A DNA stretch of 64,000 nt, from positions 1 to 64,000 of the forward strand of contig NZ_AOLN01000017.1 of NCBI RefSeq assembly GCF_000337815.1, written 5' to 3'. The DNA is from Haloferax mucosum ATCC BAA-1512. Its GTDB lineage: Archaea > Halobacteriota > Halobacteria > Halobacteriales > Haloferacaceae. The stretch's first letter is position 1. Every line of letters begins with the position of its first letter. Both the position numbers and the translations under genes were made by a program. The notes beneath the pieces are model-generated. The model searched no databases. It saw only the letters and a program-made list of their open reading frames with translations, and was not told where the DNA came from. This document shows, in pieces, positions 33,515 to 42,090 of the stretch.

Positions 33515-36500
33515 TTATGCGAGGTCGTCGTACTTCTCTAACACCGTCTCGAAGTAGTCCTCGTCCATCAAGCGGGGATTCTGGACGCGGTGGAAGTCGT
33601 CAAGTACGAACGCCGTTTGCTCGCGGTCAAGACCGTAGGCGTGGAACGCGGCGGCGTCAAGTTCGGCCTGTATCTCGCGGCGTTCCTCCATCGTCGTCGC
33701 CGGCTCGATGCCACCCAGTCGGTCACGCATCTCCTCGAACTCCTCCCCGTAGCAGTTGAGCCGAGCAGCTCGCTTCCAGAGGTAGTCGAACCACTCGTCC
33801 CCCTCAGTAAGTCGAGGTGTCTGTGATTCCTCAAACTTGTATTTCGGGATGTGAGTATTGACCTTAGTGCGGATAAGGAAGTCGAATGGGATACTGTTCA
33901 ACAATCCGACGAAGACAAACAGTTCCTCGTTGGTGAACTCACGTTTGTAGGCCGAGTGCAGAGGGCTATCTTCCAGAACCTCGCCATTGACACCTATCTC
34001 GTATGGTTTGACTGTCCGGACACTATCCAAACAGACAATCTCGGGAGGGATAACGCTCGCAATCATCGTCCGTTCATCCGATGAACGGGCAATATCACGG
34101 AATACAATCCGGTATTCCTCACAATCTAATTTTACGTCAGAAGCCGATAACGGTTCCCCTCGCTTCTCTTCCAGTAGGTTGTTTACAAACGCCTTCTGCG
34201 ACTTTCTGGTTTCCTCTCCACCAAACTGCTCGTAGATGGCCCGCTTCAACGTACCACTATTGAACGCTTTTTCTCGAACTCGATATTGTGCGCTCTGCTC
34301 CGGATTATCTTCACCAACACTCCAGAACTTGGGACTGTCAATATCGTCAAAAACAGCGTTATTATGACAGAATTGGTAGAATTGTGCACCTCCGTATACC
34401 GGATAGTCGCCCGCTGGCTCTTCCGATTCGATTAAATACTCGTCATCATATGCAAGAATCAGTTCACGGTGAGCCTCTGCTTTCCAGACAGAATCTCTAT
34501 CCTGTGAAACCGGAGGATGCTTAAGAATCTCATTAAGCACATCTGCCTCTTGTTGACTGGTGACTGCGGGGAAGATACGTGCTTCCGGCGAATAAGATTC
34601 CAGTACTCGACGGGGAATCTGTACTGTTTTCTCTATGGAATTATCTAATACAGACACATCCCGTTGTCGGAATATCCCCCGGAGAGATTCTGTACGGCCT
34701 GAGTTCTTGAACGTCAATATACCAAACCGATAGCGGTTGTCGATTCCGTCAAATATACCCTTATTTTCAAACTCGATTAGGCTCTGAATCTCGGTTTTAT
34801 CCAGCAGATGTGTTCGGAGGTCTTTGGTAGCAGACCCATTGAAGATGTTTCCGGGTAGGACTTGGGCTACGTATCCATCTGGACGAGTTATACTGAAAAC
34901 TCTCTCCAAAAACAAGGCAGAAAGGTCGTTCTCGTTGGTGTTTGTCTGCCCCGCAATAGTCGGAGATTGCATCTCGAAGGTAGTTCCGTCTGTGAAGTAA
35001 TCCTGCTGTCTCTCCATCTGAGTCTGGTATTCTTTCCACGCTTCCTCTATCGCATCATCTTTGAGTAATTCCGAGATTCGCTCGTCTTTCTGGTTTGGCG
35101 TCAGGGTGCGAAACCGTTCATCGTACCGTGAGAAGAAGTCGTCTCGACTAACGGTGAGTACGTCCCACGGCGGGTTTCCGATGAGGACATCGAAACCACC
35201 GTCAGAATACACTTCAGCAAATTCGAGAACCCAATTGAAGGGACTCATCTCGGCGACTTCTTCAGGGGTGATATCCTCTATTCCCGCCTCTACGAAGTCC
35301 GCGTGAATGTCGTCTATCAGCTCCTCACGAGCGTCCCGCAGTTTCTCGAAAGCGCGACGTCGGTGTTTCTCCGCCATCTTGCTGTCGATGGCCTTCTCGT
35401 GTTTCTCGATTTCCTCGATAATGTCCTGATAGCGGTCGCGGACGCTGTCCCCGCTGAAACTCCCGAGCCGGTACTGCTCGTCTCCGTTCGTCTCAGGGAA
35501 GCCCGTGTACCCGATGAGACTGTTCCCCTCCCGTAGGTTGAACGCAATATTGGGCAGGGCGAGCGCGTCGTCCTGCGCGAGGTCATCAACGTTCTCCGTT
35601 TCGAGTTCCGAAATGACCGACAACCAGCATCGAAGCTTGGCTATCTCCACCGCCGGCCCCATCAGGTCAACCCCGTAGATGTTGTTGAGGACGGTCGTCT
35701 TCTTTAGCCGGTACTCGTCGGGGTACGCCTCATTCTGCGCGTAGAGGGCCTTCCGGATATTGACTATCTCTTCGAGGACGCTGGTAAGGAAGTGCCCACT
35801 TCCACACGCGGGGTCAACCACCCGAAACTCGTTCACTTCGTCCAAGAGCGGCCCGATAGTACCCATATGACCGGGAAGCCCCTCGATGAGTTCGTACACC
35901 GAGTCGAACCGCTCGGCTTCGTGTTCCGGCCAGTCGCACTCTTCGACAAGCACCGTCTGGAAGCGGTCGAGCAGAGCGGGGCGGACAGTCTCTTCGGCGG
36001 AGAACCGGGTAATCTCGCTCGGCGTGTAGTACGCTCCGAGTTCCTTGTTGGTGTCCGCGTTGTCGCTGGTAATGTAGTTGATTGTCTTCTCGAAGACGTT
36101 GCCGAGAACGCTCGGGTCGAGGTCGGTTGGTGCGCCTTCTGCTGAGAAGCTGTATCGCTCCAAGAGGTCGATGATGGAGAATAGCACCGAGTTCCGGACG
36201 TCGAAATCCCCCTCCTCGAAGTCGTCCCCGCTAATCGTGGGTCGGAAGAGGCCGCCGTTGAGGTACGGAATGTTCTCGAAGAGGTCGATGTTCTGTACCT
36301 CATCGGGACGGTCGTCCGGCTTGTTGTTCATCACGTCGTAGAACAGGGGTTGACAGAACGACTCGTAGAACGAGCCGGCGTACATCCCGTTCTCGTAGGT
36401 GTCCTTGAGTGTACTGAGGAGGTCGGGTTCGACGAGGGCCTTGTCTTCGAGGAACTTGATGAAGACGAGCCGATTCATCAGTTCGACCGCGAAGAGGCGG

Positions 36501-37369
36501 GCGTTGTCCTCGGTCGCCTCCTCTGGAACGACGACGCCGTCACCGACGAGTGAACGGGCAGTCTCTTCGTCGTCGCTGACGATGCCGAAGACGTACCGTA
36601 TGTAGTCGTCGTAGAACTCGTCGGTGATTTCCTCCTTCTTCTCCTTGATGACGCGGCGGGCGTCACCCGCAATGGAGACGAAGTTCTCGTACTCGAAGGT
36701 ACGGACGAGTCGGACGACGCGGTCGCGGTCGGCATCGAAGAGCGCATCCGTGGGGTCGTCGCGTTTGCCGACCTGATTCTCGAAGAGGGCGAGAAAGACG
36801 GGCTGGAGGTCGACCTCCTCGATGACGTTGAGCGTGTAGGAGTCCGGGTCGTATCGGACGAACACCCACCGGAGGCCGTCAGTAGCAAATCCGAAGTCCG
36901 ACTCGAACTCGCGTTGACTCAGCCAGTCCCGCACTTGCCCGACGCCGTGCTTGCGGCTATCGAGGTCTTTGTTGATGGGTTCGGCTTCGATAAGGAGTCG
37001 GGTGGAGTCAATTTCGGGGTGGTTGCGGAGAGAGACGGTGTAGTCCGCGACCTGCGTTTGTCCGCCCGAGAGTCCGCCGGCCTCGGTCGAATACTCGTGC
37101 CCCAACGCATCGAGCAGGGGATTGATGACGGCTTCCTGCGTGAAGGATTCGGGTTGGAGGCCGTCTTTGGTCATTCCGCTCTTGAGCTGGTAGGAGCCGG
37201 CGTCGGCCCGGAGGATGCTTTCGAGGGTGTCGTCGTCTATCTGGTCGCGGAGGTTCGAGACGGCGTCATCAATCGTCTGGATGAAGCGGTCGGTTTCGTC
37301 GTCGGTGACGGTCGTCTCGAAGGCGTCGGCGACGAACTCGGTGGGAACAGATGATGAGTCGGAGGACAT
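33515..37369 (-). CDS. Eco57I-like restriction-modification protein (type IIG)
   Basis: 1284 residues, the size of a single-chain type IIG enzyme. The N-terminal 150 residues resemble an HsdR-type nuclease: TQEAVINPLLDALG, VADYTVSL with D109, then LIEAEPINKDLD with E128 and E130. The usual Lys of (D/E)xK is Glu here. The N6-adenine methylase core follows: NKELGAYYTPSEI, motif I VDPACGSGHFL (about residue 520), and motif IV IGNPPW (about 730). The C-terminal 400 residues should be the target-recognition domain (PVYGGAQFYQ, IPKYKFEES). It is last in the defence cassette. A PglX-like role is less likely because no other BREX genes are present. Confidence 0.85.
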   Translation of the reverse strand: MSSDSSSVPTEFVADAFETTVTDDETDRFIQTIDDAVSNLRDQIDDDTLESILRADAGSYQLKSGMTKDGLQPESFTQEAVINPLLDALGHEYSTEAGGLSGGQTQVADYTVSLRNHPEIDSTRLLIEAEPINKDLDSRKHGVGQVRDWLSQREFESDFGFATDGLRWVFVRYDPDSYTLNVIEEVDLQPVFLALFENQVGKRDDPTDALFDADRDRVVRLVRTFEYENFVSIAGDARRVIKEKKEEITDEFYDDYIRYVFGIVSDDEETARSLVGDGVVVPEEATEDNARLFAVELMNRLVFIKFLEDKALVEPDLLSTLKDTYENGMYAGSFYESFCQPLFYDVMNNKPDDRPDEVQNIDLFENIPYLNGGLFRPTISGDDFEEGDFDVRNSVLFSIIDLLERYSFSAEGAPTDLDPSVLGNVFEKTINYITSDNADTNKELGAYYTPSEITRFSAEETVRPALLDRFQTVLVEECDWPEHEAERFDSVYELIEGLPGHMGTIGPLLDEVNEFRVVDPACGSGHFLTSVLEEIVNIRKALYAQNEAYPDEYRLKKTTVLNNIYGVDLMGPAVEIAKLRCWLSVISELETENVDDLAQDDALALPNIAFNLREGNSLIGYTGFPETNGDEQYRLGSFSGDSVRDRYQDIIEEIEKHEKAIDSKMAEKHRRRAFEKLRDAREELIDDIHADFVEAGIEDITPEEVAEMSPFNWVLEFAEVYSDGGFDVLIGNPPWDVLTVSRDDFFSRYDERFRTLTPNQKDERISELLKDDAIEEAWKEYQTQMERQQDYFTDGTTFEMQSPTIAGQTNTNENDLSALFLERVFSITRPDGYVAQVLPGNIFNGSATKDLRTHLLDKTEIQSLIEFENKGIFDGIDNRYRFGILTFKNSGRTESLRGIFRQRDVSVLDNSIEKTVQIPRRVLESYSPEARIFPAVTSQQEADVLNEILKHPPVSQDRDSVWKAEAHRELILAYDDEYLIESEEPAGDYPVYGGAQFYQFCHNNAVFDDIDSPKFWSVGEDNPEQSAQYRVREKAFNSGTLKRAIYEQFGGEETRKSQKAFVNNLLEEKRGEPLSASDVKLDCEEYRIVFRDIARSSDERTMIASVIPPEIVCLDSVRTVKPYEIGVNGEVLEDSPLHSAYKREFTNEELFVFVGLLNSIPFDFLIRTKVNTHIPKYKFEESQTPRLTEGDEWFDYLWKRAARLNCYGEEFEEMRDRLGGIEPATTMEERREIQAELDAAAFHAYGLDREQTAFVLDDFHRVQNPRLMDEDYFETVLEKYDDLA

Positions 37370-37454
37370 TGATGAATCCGGAGTAGGTTACTCGATTCTG
37401 GTTCGGAAATGGTGATAAACGTAGGGGTACTCAAATCCGTCCGCCCGTTGAGAG

Positions 37455-38225
37455 CTAATAGTCTGCCAGTAGTTTCCGGAGGAAAGGTTCCGCCTTCTCT
37501 CGGAGTTCGGAAACCTCCGCTTCAACGTTATTCTCGGGTATTTGGAAGACAAGCCGACCCGAGTCGGTAATCCCCAATCGCTCGTCGTCGGAGTTGTAGT
37601 AGGTGAGTTGGCGAATGGTGGACAGTTCAACGAATCTATCGACCAAATCTGAGCGTTTGAGGTTGCGCGATTGTGTGTATCCCCGGCTTAATTGTAGGTA
37701 GCCCACCTCGTCGCCCAACTCGCTGATTAAACCTGATAAGTCGTGGTCGTCTGCACTAATATTCCCGAGTTGGCCGAATTTGATACGGCTCACTTCATTG
37801 GCATTCCTGTATTCCTGTCGAATATGCTCTTGCTGGAAGTCTTGGAAGATGTGATAGTCGTCTTCCGCGTCTTCAGGCGACTTACTCAGTAGGAAGGCCG
37901 GGATTCGTTCGTCGGGAATATCCTCCCGTGACTCGAATATAAAACCGCCATCATCGAAATAGAGTACTCGTGCGGAATATGCTTCTTCGTGGGTGTGGTC
38001 TTCTATTCCGTTGTCTCCGAGAGTCTGATATTCACTCTCAACTTCGGTAGAGAACTCAAGGAAATAGCCGTCAGTCAGGTCGGTAAACACCCGCTCAGGA
38101 CGAGAGTTCGGGGTGGAGAGTTGTGTCTGTTGTTTCACTAATCGGCTTTCAAGGTCGTTCGTCGTTGGAGGGCCATCGTCTTGGGGGTCAAGGACACCGA
38201 ACCTGAGTCGTACTTCTTCAGCCAT
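37455..38225 (-). CDS. Unrecognised protein between CBASS and RM genes
   Basis: 256 residues, acidic, without transmembrane segments. It begins MAEEVRLRFGVLDPQDDG and has a strand-rich N-terminal half (GYFLEFSTEVESEYQTLG, ARVLYFDDGGFIFESRED). A helical C-terminal half follows, including VDRFVELSTIRQLTYYN and REKAEPFLRKLL. I see no catalytic motif. It lies 84 bases after the Cap15-like gene and 85 bases before the RM gene on the same strand, so it could belong to either system or link them. Confidence 0.7.
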   Translation of the reverse strand: MAEEVRLRFGVLDPQDDGPPTTNDLESRLVKQQTQLSTPNSRPERVFTDLTDGYFLEFSTEVESEYQTLGDNGIEDHTHEEAYSARVLYFDDGGFIFESREDIPDERIPAFLLSKSPEDAEDDYHIFQDFQQEHIRQEYRNANEVSRIKFGQLGNISADDHDLSGLISELGDEVGYLQLSRGYTQSRNLKRSDLVDRFVELSTIRQLTYYNSDDERLGITDSGRLVFQIPENNVEAEVSELREKAEPFLRKLLADY

Positions 38226-38309
38226 AATATGTGTTTGAAGAGGAATGACAGTAAAACTGACCTTACCGGAGTGAAAGTAAAACCGGACTCAGAATCGGAG
38301 AGGAATCGC

Positions 38310-38966
38310 TCAGAAATCCAGTATTCTTCTCTTGCTTTTGCGCTCAAAGCGCATATACCCGTGATTATTCCTCTGCTCGTCTGTATAGTAGTCTCCTTCG
38401 AGAACTGCGTTCCCCTCCTCGCCTGTAACAAGCCGAAGCCGGTTCGTGCCTTCGTGTATTCGTTGAGTCTCCGGTAACTCGTCACCCGTTTTTCGATTCC
38501 GGTATGTGAATAGAATCTCGGGGTCGCTCTTGTCAGTACGAATAGTCGCACTGGTGCTTTCAGAACGTGAAGACCCCGGATTAACAAATATGACTTCAAT
38601 CATCGACCATCGTTGCTGAACTTCCAGCCGTGGCCCACATTCATCCTCTCCGTTAGATTGACTATCGTCACTGTCCTCCACGAAGGAGGAATTGAACTTT
38701 CCTTTCCAAGTCCCATTCAAATCGGGGGTTGCCAATACGCGTTGAATCCCCGGTAATCGCCAGCCAATATAGTCGAAACCGAGGTAAAATCCAGTGAATA
38801 CCGCAAATGCCGAAATACCCACTACATCGAAATTTAGTGCTATAAGGAATTGGTTGATAGTAGAAGTAATTCCGAGGGCTATAGCCATCAATACGCCGAT
38901 GATTTTCCATCGACGAGTAGGAGTTGAATAGGGATGCACAAGTTCACCACTCCTCCCATAACTCAT
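38310..38966 (-). CDS. CBASS effector, Cap15-like (2TM plus beta-barrel)
   Basis: 218 residues. Two transmembrane helices occupy about residues 20-44 (IIGVLMAIALGITSTI) and 47-68 (VVGISAFAVFTGFYLGF). They are followed by LNGTWKGKF at about 83-91 and a strand-rich domain of 130 residues. This is the layout of Cap15, in which the beta-barrel binds a cyclic dinucleotide and the TM part oligomerises to disrupt the membrane. It follows the CD-NTase gene on the same strand, overlapping by 23 bases if ATG 38966 is used. A GTG at 38939 with GGAGG upstream would remove the overlap and give 209 residues. Confidence 0.82.
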   Translation of the reverse strand: MSYGRSGELVHPYSTPTRRWKIIGVLMAIALGITSTINQFLIALNFDVVGISAFAVFTGFYLGFDYIGWRLPGIQRVLATPDLNGTWKGKFNSSFVEDSDDSQSNGEDECGPRLEVQQRWSMIEVIFVNPGSSRSESTSATIRTDKSDPEILFTYRNRKTGDELPETQRIHEGTNRLRLVTGEEGNAVLEGDYYTDEQRNNHGYMRFERKSKRRILDF

Positions 38967-39855
38967 TCAGGCCTGCGACCGTGTCCTCTGCTGACTGCGT
39001 ATCCCATTTGTCCGGGTCAGTAGAATCAAATAGCGGCCGCATCTCGCTCTGTTCGGTAAATGTGGAGAAGTCCGCGATTTCCAGCCAGCCAAGAATACTC
39101 TCATAGCGGTCTCGAAGCGACTCTGTAAATAGGCCATCATCGACATTATACAGCAAACATTCGAGGAAGTACGAAGAGGCGACATCCGCCTCTAAGTGTC
39201 CACGGTCAACGGCAAAGTCGCGGGCTTTCTTGAACATCCGGACGGTCTCCTTGTAGTTCCCATCGGTCGCCTCCATTTTATCGACACCCTGCTCGTAGTG
39301 TTCCAGCGAATAGTTGATGATGACTCTATCTTCTGTTGGAGGCTTGAACCACATTCCTTCGGTAAACTGTGCGTCGTCCGGATTGGGGAAGGAATGGTAA
39401 ACCCGGTACTGAAGACAGGGAACTACGTCGGCCTTTCTCGGGAGAGGTGTCCCTTCTGAATCGACTTTTATTGCCTTGTTGTCATTCGTCACGTTACCTC
39501 GGTTGAAGTAGCGTTTCAGAGAGGTGAGTACATCATCACGAAAGTCACGAGAGTTATAATCAGAGGAGGTCACCCAATTCTCGTATCGTTCTTGCTCGGC
39601 TGGACTAAGGTCATCCAGATTCCGTGTCCAAGGGCCAGTACACTTCACAACAATATCCACGTCCGCCTCTGAGTTGATGGTGTTCGTCGTATTCTTGTAG
39701 GAACCTTGAAGATGAACCTTGTAGCTGTGTTCGAACTGGCTTAGTGCCGAGCGGTCGCTATCAAGTGCTCGTTTGATTACACCGAGTGTATCACTCGATG
39801 TCTGAACGGGGCCTTCTTGCTTCCAACTTTCGAGTACGGAGGTAGGGATTCCCAT
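38944..39855 (-). CDS. CBASS CD-NTase (cGAS/DncV-like nucleotidyltransferase)
   Basis: 303 residues. The catalytic set is complete: the GSY loop at residues 51-53 (LQGSYKNTT), D65 and D67 in ADVDIVV, and the third acidic residue D143 in KADVVPCL. The layout GS, then DxD about 12 residues later, and a distant D in a strand, plus a helical C-terminal half, is that of cGAS/DncV-like enzymes (SMODS). These make cyclic oligonucleotides on phage infection. It is the first gene of the cassette; the next gene encodes the effector. It lacks OAS-specific insertions, and its nucleotide product cannot be read from sequence. Confidence 0.87.
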   Translation of the reverse strand: MGIPTSVLESWKQEGPVQTSSDTLGVIKRALDSDRSALSQFEHSYKVHLQGSYKNTTNTINSEADVDIVVKCTGPWTRNLDDLSPAEQERYENWVTSSDYNSRDFRDDVLTSLKRYFNRGNVTNDNKAIKVDSEGTPLPRKADVVPCLQYRVYHSFPNPDDAQFTEGMWFKPPTEDRVIINYSLEHYEQGVDKMEATDGNYKETVRMFKKARDFAVDRGHLEADVASSYFLECLLYNVDDGLFTESLRDRYESILGWLEIADFSTFTEQSEMRPLFDSTDPDKWDTQSAEDTVAGLNELWEEW

Positions 39856-40011
39856 AAGTGGCCTCGCCTCAATTGACTAATTCTCCAATCTAAGTGAACT
39901 AAAAGGCCGCCAAAGGGGAGTGAAAGTGGACGTCGAATAGATTAACCACGGTTTCCGATATGCAGAGCTTGTTAGAAGTTGATGCCGATGACGTTCTTCC
40001 AGAACGCAAAA

Positions 40012-40055
40012 AAGCCCCGCTGGTGTCACGGGGAACACCAACGGGGTGGGGCTTA
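40012..40055. repeat. Long imperfect hairpin
   Basis: AAGCCCC...TGGTGT, an 8-base loop region (CACGGGGA), then ACACCA...GGGGCTT. The inner TGGTGT/ACACCA and outer AAGCCCC/GGGGCTT pair with a small asymmetric bulge. It could be a terminator, a structured RNA or a DNA cruciform. Confidence 0.5.
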
Positions 40056-40384
40056 CGGGAATCGACGCATCGAGGGGGAGATACTTCCGGCGTCGTCGTC
40101 AGTCGGGGAATGATGAAGTAGCAGGCTCCCCCGTCTTTCGGTGATGGGTGAGCCGGCGGCGACCGGCGCGCGGTGGCTCCCTCTGTGGCTGTACCTCTCT
40201 GTGTTTTACTCTGAGTGTTTGACCGCATCGAGGGGTTCGGGAACCTACGGCTACTCTCTGAGTGTATCGCTTACTTGTGACCAAGCCTCGATGCGTTGAA
40301 CCTCGGTGAAATCTACAGAGTGTATGTATAAGAGAGTAGATAATTAGTGTGTTTCCTCCGTAGTCGCCGTTCGCCGCTCCTCAC

Positions 40385-40398
40385 TACCATTAATGGTA
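40385..40398. promoter_or_regulatory. 14-bp palindrome, operator candidate
   Basis: TACCATTAATGGTA is a perfect palindrome about 30 bases before TTTATATACTA. It lies in the gene-free region and its regulated target is unclear. Confidence 0.4.
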
Positions 40399-40707
40399 AA
40401 GGGTTAATGTAGGATGTGGGGTGTTTATATACTAACTACCAGATATTGAATATGTCTTCCGGGCGTAGTATCCCAATTTAGCAGTAATAACGGCGTTTTA
40501 CCTCGTATTCAACAGAATATCGGGGAATCACTAACAATTCCGTATCGTACTTCGTCCTGACAGTTCTCGGGCGCGCTACCGGAGACTGGCCGCCCAGTAT
40601 GAGTGTATTCTGATAGTTTCGGCGGGTCAGTTCCACCCCTCGATGCGGGGTACCGCGTAGGTCGGGTTCGACGGCGTCACGGAGTTAACCGCGACGGCGA
40701 CGACCCA

Positions 40708-41913
40708 CTACCAGATTTGTTCGACGGCGTCGTTCCGTGTCTCCGCGTCCGAGTGGAGGTACTTCATCGTCGTATTGATGCTCTTGTGCCGGAGCTGTTC
40801 CTTCGCGTGATGCGGCCCGACGTGATTCGCCCAATAAGTGGCGACCCCGTGCCGTATCGCGTACCACGAGATATTCTGGTGAGCCGGTATCGGGACGTTC
40901 CCCCGCTCGATGAGTGTGTCCAGCAGGTAGTTACACGAGTCCTTTCCATACTGCGTCCCGCGCTTTGTCAACCAGAGTTCGTCGCGGTCGGCGTACTTGT
41001 CGTAGGACGCGCGTTCGTCTAACCAGCGTTCCAGCACCGTCGCGGTTCGCTTCTTCAACGAACAGTTCCAATGCCCCTCGTTCTTCGTGGAGTCCTCCTT
41101 CGGGACGTTGAGTTCGTTGTCTTCGAGATTCACCCACGACACCTTTGCTCGCCCCACCTCGATGGGTCGAAGCCCGGTGTCGAGTGTCACCGCAATCATC
41201 GAGGGAACCTTCCACGAGTTCGCCTTCTTGAAGTCTTCCGGCCCAACCTTCTCTTTCGGAACGCCGAACCGTTGCGACAGATACAGCTTCAACCGCTCGC
41301 GTTCCTCCGAGGACATATCGGTGTGGTAGCTTTTCATCGAGCCGTAATCGAGCGCCGCTTCATACAGGGGCTGGAACGCGGCCCGGCGAAGGTACGCCCG
41401 TTCGTCACCGTTCGACTGACTCAGTTGCGGCTTCGGTTCCCACTCGTAGTCCGTCCCGTAGACGTGGTTGGTGAACTTGAAGAACCGCTTAATGTCCTTC
41501 GCGTGGTGGAGGACGGTGGAGTCTATCATCGAGTCCGTCTGATTCAGGAGGTCGATGAAGCGGTCTGCGTGTTCGGGCGTGAACTCCGTGGTGTACTTGT
41601 CCTCGTACTTCCAGAGCCAGCGGAACACCGTTTCCAGCTTGTAGTGCGTACTCTTGAGGGTCGTCTCCGACAGCCCTTCACCCTTCTCTGGATGCTTGCC
41701 GTAGGTAGCTAACCACGTCAGCACTTCCTCTTTGAAGTCGCGGTAGTCGTCCACCATATTCAGCCCGAAGCCTTCGAGGTCTGCTTCGGAGCGTTCGCTA
41801 ACGAGCGGGAAGTCGAACTCCACGGGTTCGGGTGCGGGTGGAATCCCGAAGTCGTCCCCGTCGTCGGGGAGGTCGTTGGGGATGTTGTCGAGCGGGTCGG
41901 GGCGGTTAGTCAC
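40708..41913 (-). CDS. Tyrosine recombinase (integrase)
   Basis: 401 residues. A SAM-like N-terminal DNA-binding region is at about 60-150. The catalytic domain holds R249 (TGLRPIEVG), K272 in the beta-hairpin (VPKEDSTKN), R354 (SWYAIRHGVA), H376 (LRHKS) and the nucleophile Y385 (TTMKYLH). The usual His of HxxR is replaced by an aromatic residue, as in many archaeal integrases. It starts at GTG 41913. It lies beside the intact tRNA-Thr, the normal place for the gene that inserts and excises such elements. Confidence 0.92.
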   Translation of the reverse strand: MTNRPDPLDNIPNDLPDDGDDFGIPPAPEPVEFDFPLVSERSEADLEGFGLNMVDDYRDFKEEVLTWLATYGKHPEKGEGLSETTLKSTHYKLETVFRWLWKYEDKYTTEFTPEHADRFIDLLNQTDSMIDSTVLHHAKDIKRFFKFTNHVYGTDYEWEPKPQLSQSNGDERAYLRRAAFQPLYEAALDYGSMKSYHTDMSSEERERLKLYLSQRFGVPKEKVGPEDFKKANSWKVPSMIAVTLDTGLRPIEVGRAKVSWVNLEDNELNVPKEDSTKNEGHWNCSLKKRTATVLERWLDERASYDKYADRDELWLTKRGTQYGKDSCNYLLDTLIERGNVPIPAHQNISWYAIRHGVATYWANHVGPHHAKEQLRHKSINTTMKYLHSDAETRNDAVEQIW

Positions 41914-42090
41914 GCGGGTTCACCCCCGAATCGGGTGACTGCGCGGGGGCGTTCGTTATAGTGTCCTGACAACTAACGAAATCGCAAGACGGCGTCGGGG
42001 TTGCCGTGTAGCGTTTTCGGGCTTTCTTGCGCATATTTTATTCTCTCCATAGAGAATCGTAAAATGGCGCGAGAAGCCGTGAAACGCAGG
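41914..42090. other. Integrase upstream and right attachment arm
   Basis: Between the integrase start and the att repeat. It contains CACTATAACG on the minus strand (TATA-like, about 41955-41965) and an inverted repeat ATTCTC-tccata-GAGAAT at 42040-42057. The latter may be a recombinase binding site or the tRNA terminator. Confidence 0.4.

Larger units (their letters stand above)
30977..40648. repeat. Interspersed 15-bp repeat family of the element
   Basis: The consensus is CCGCATCGAGGGGTT. Direct copies are at 30977, 31982, 40066 (variant CGCATCGAGGGGG) and 40224. Inverted copies are at 32943, 40286 (shorter, CCTCGATGCG) and 40634. All but the copy in the SWIM gene lie between genes, near the two ends of the element. 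I saw no GCATCGAGGGG outside it. Confidence 0.75.
39856..40707. other. Gene-free region between CD-NTase and integrase
   Basis: About 850 bases. It contains four copies of the 15-bp element repeat (40066, 40224, inverted 40286, inverted 40634), a long hairpin at 40012-40055, a perfect palindrome at 40385-40398, and TTTATATACTA near 40427-40437. The CD-NTase promoter must lie at its left edge. The 109-codon minus frame at 39899-40228 crosses the hairpin and is not coding-like. It may hold the element's control or replication region. Confidence 0.5.

Noticed and set aside
33515-37369. PglX of a BREX system
   Set aside because: No pglZ, brxA/B/C or brxL is in the element, and an N-terminal nuclease-like region fits a type IIG enzyme better.
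39899-40228. 109-codon minus-strand frame before the CD-NTase
   Set aside because: It crosses a long hairpin and two interspersed repeats and has no coding-like composition.
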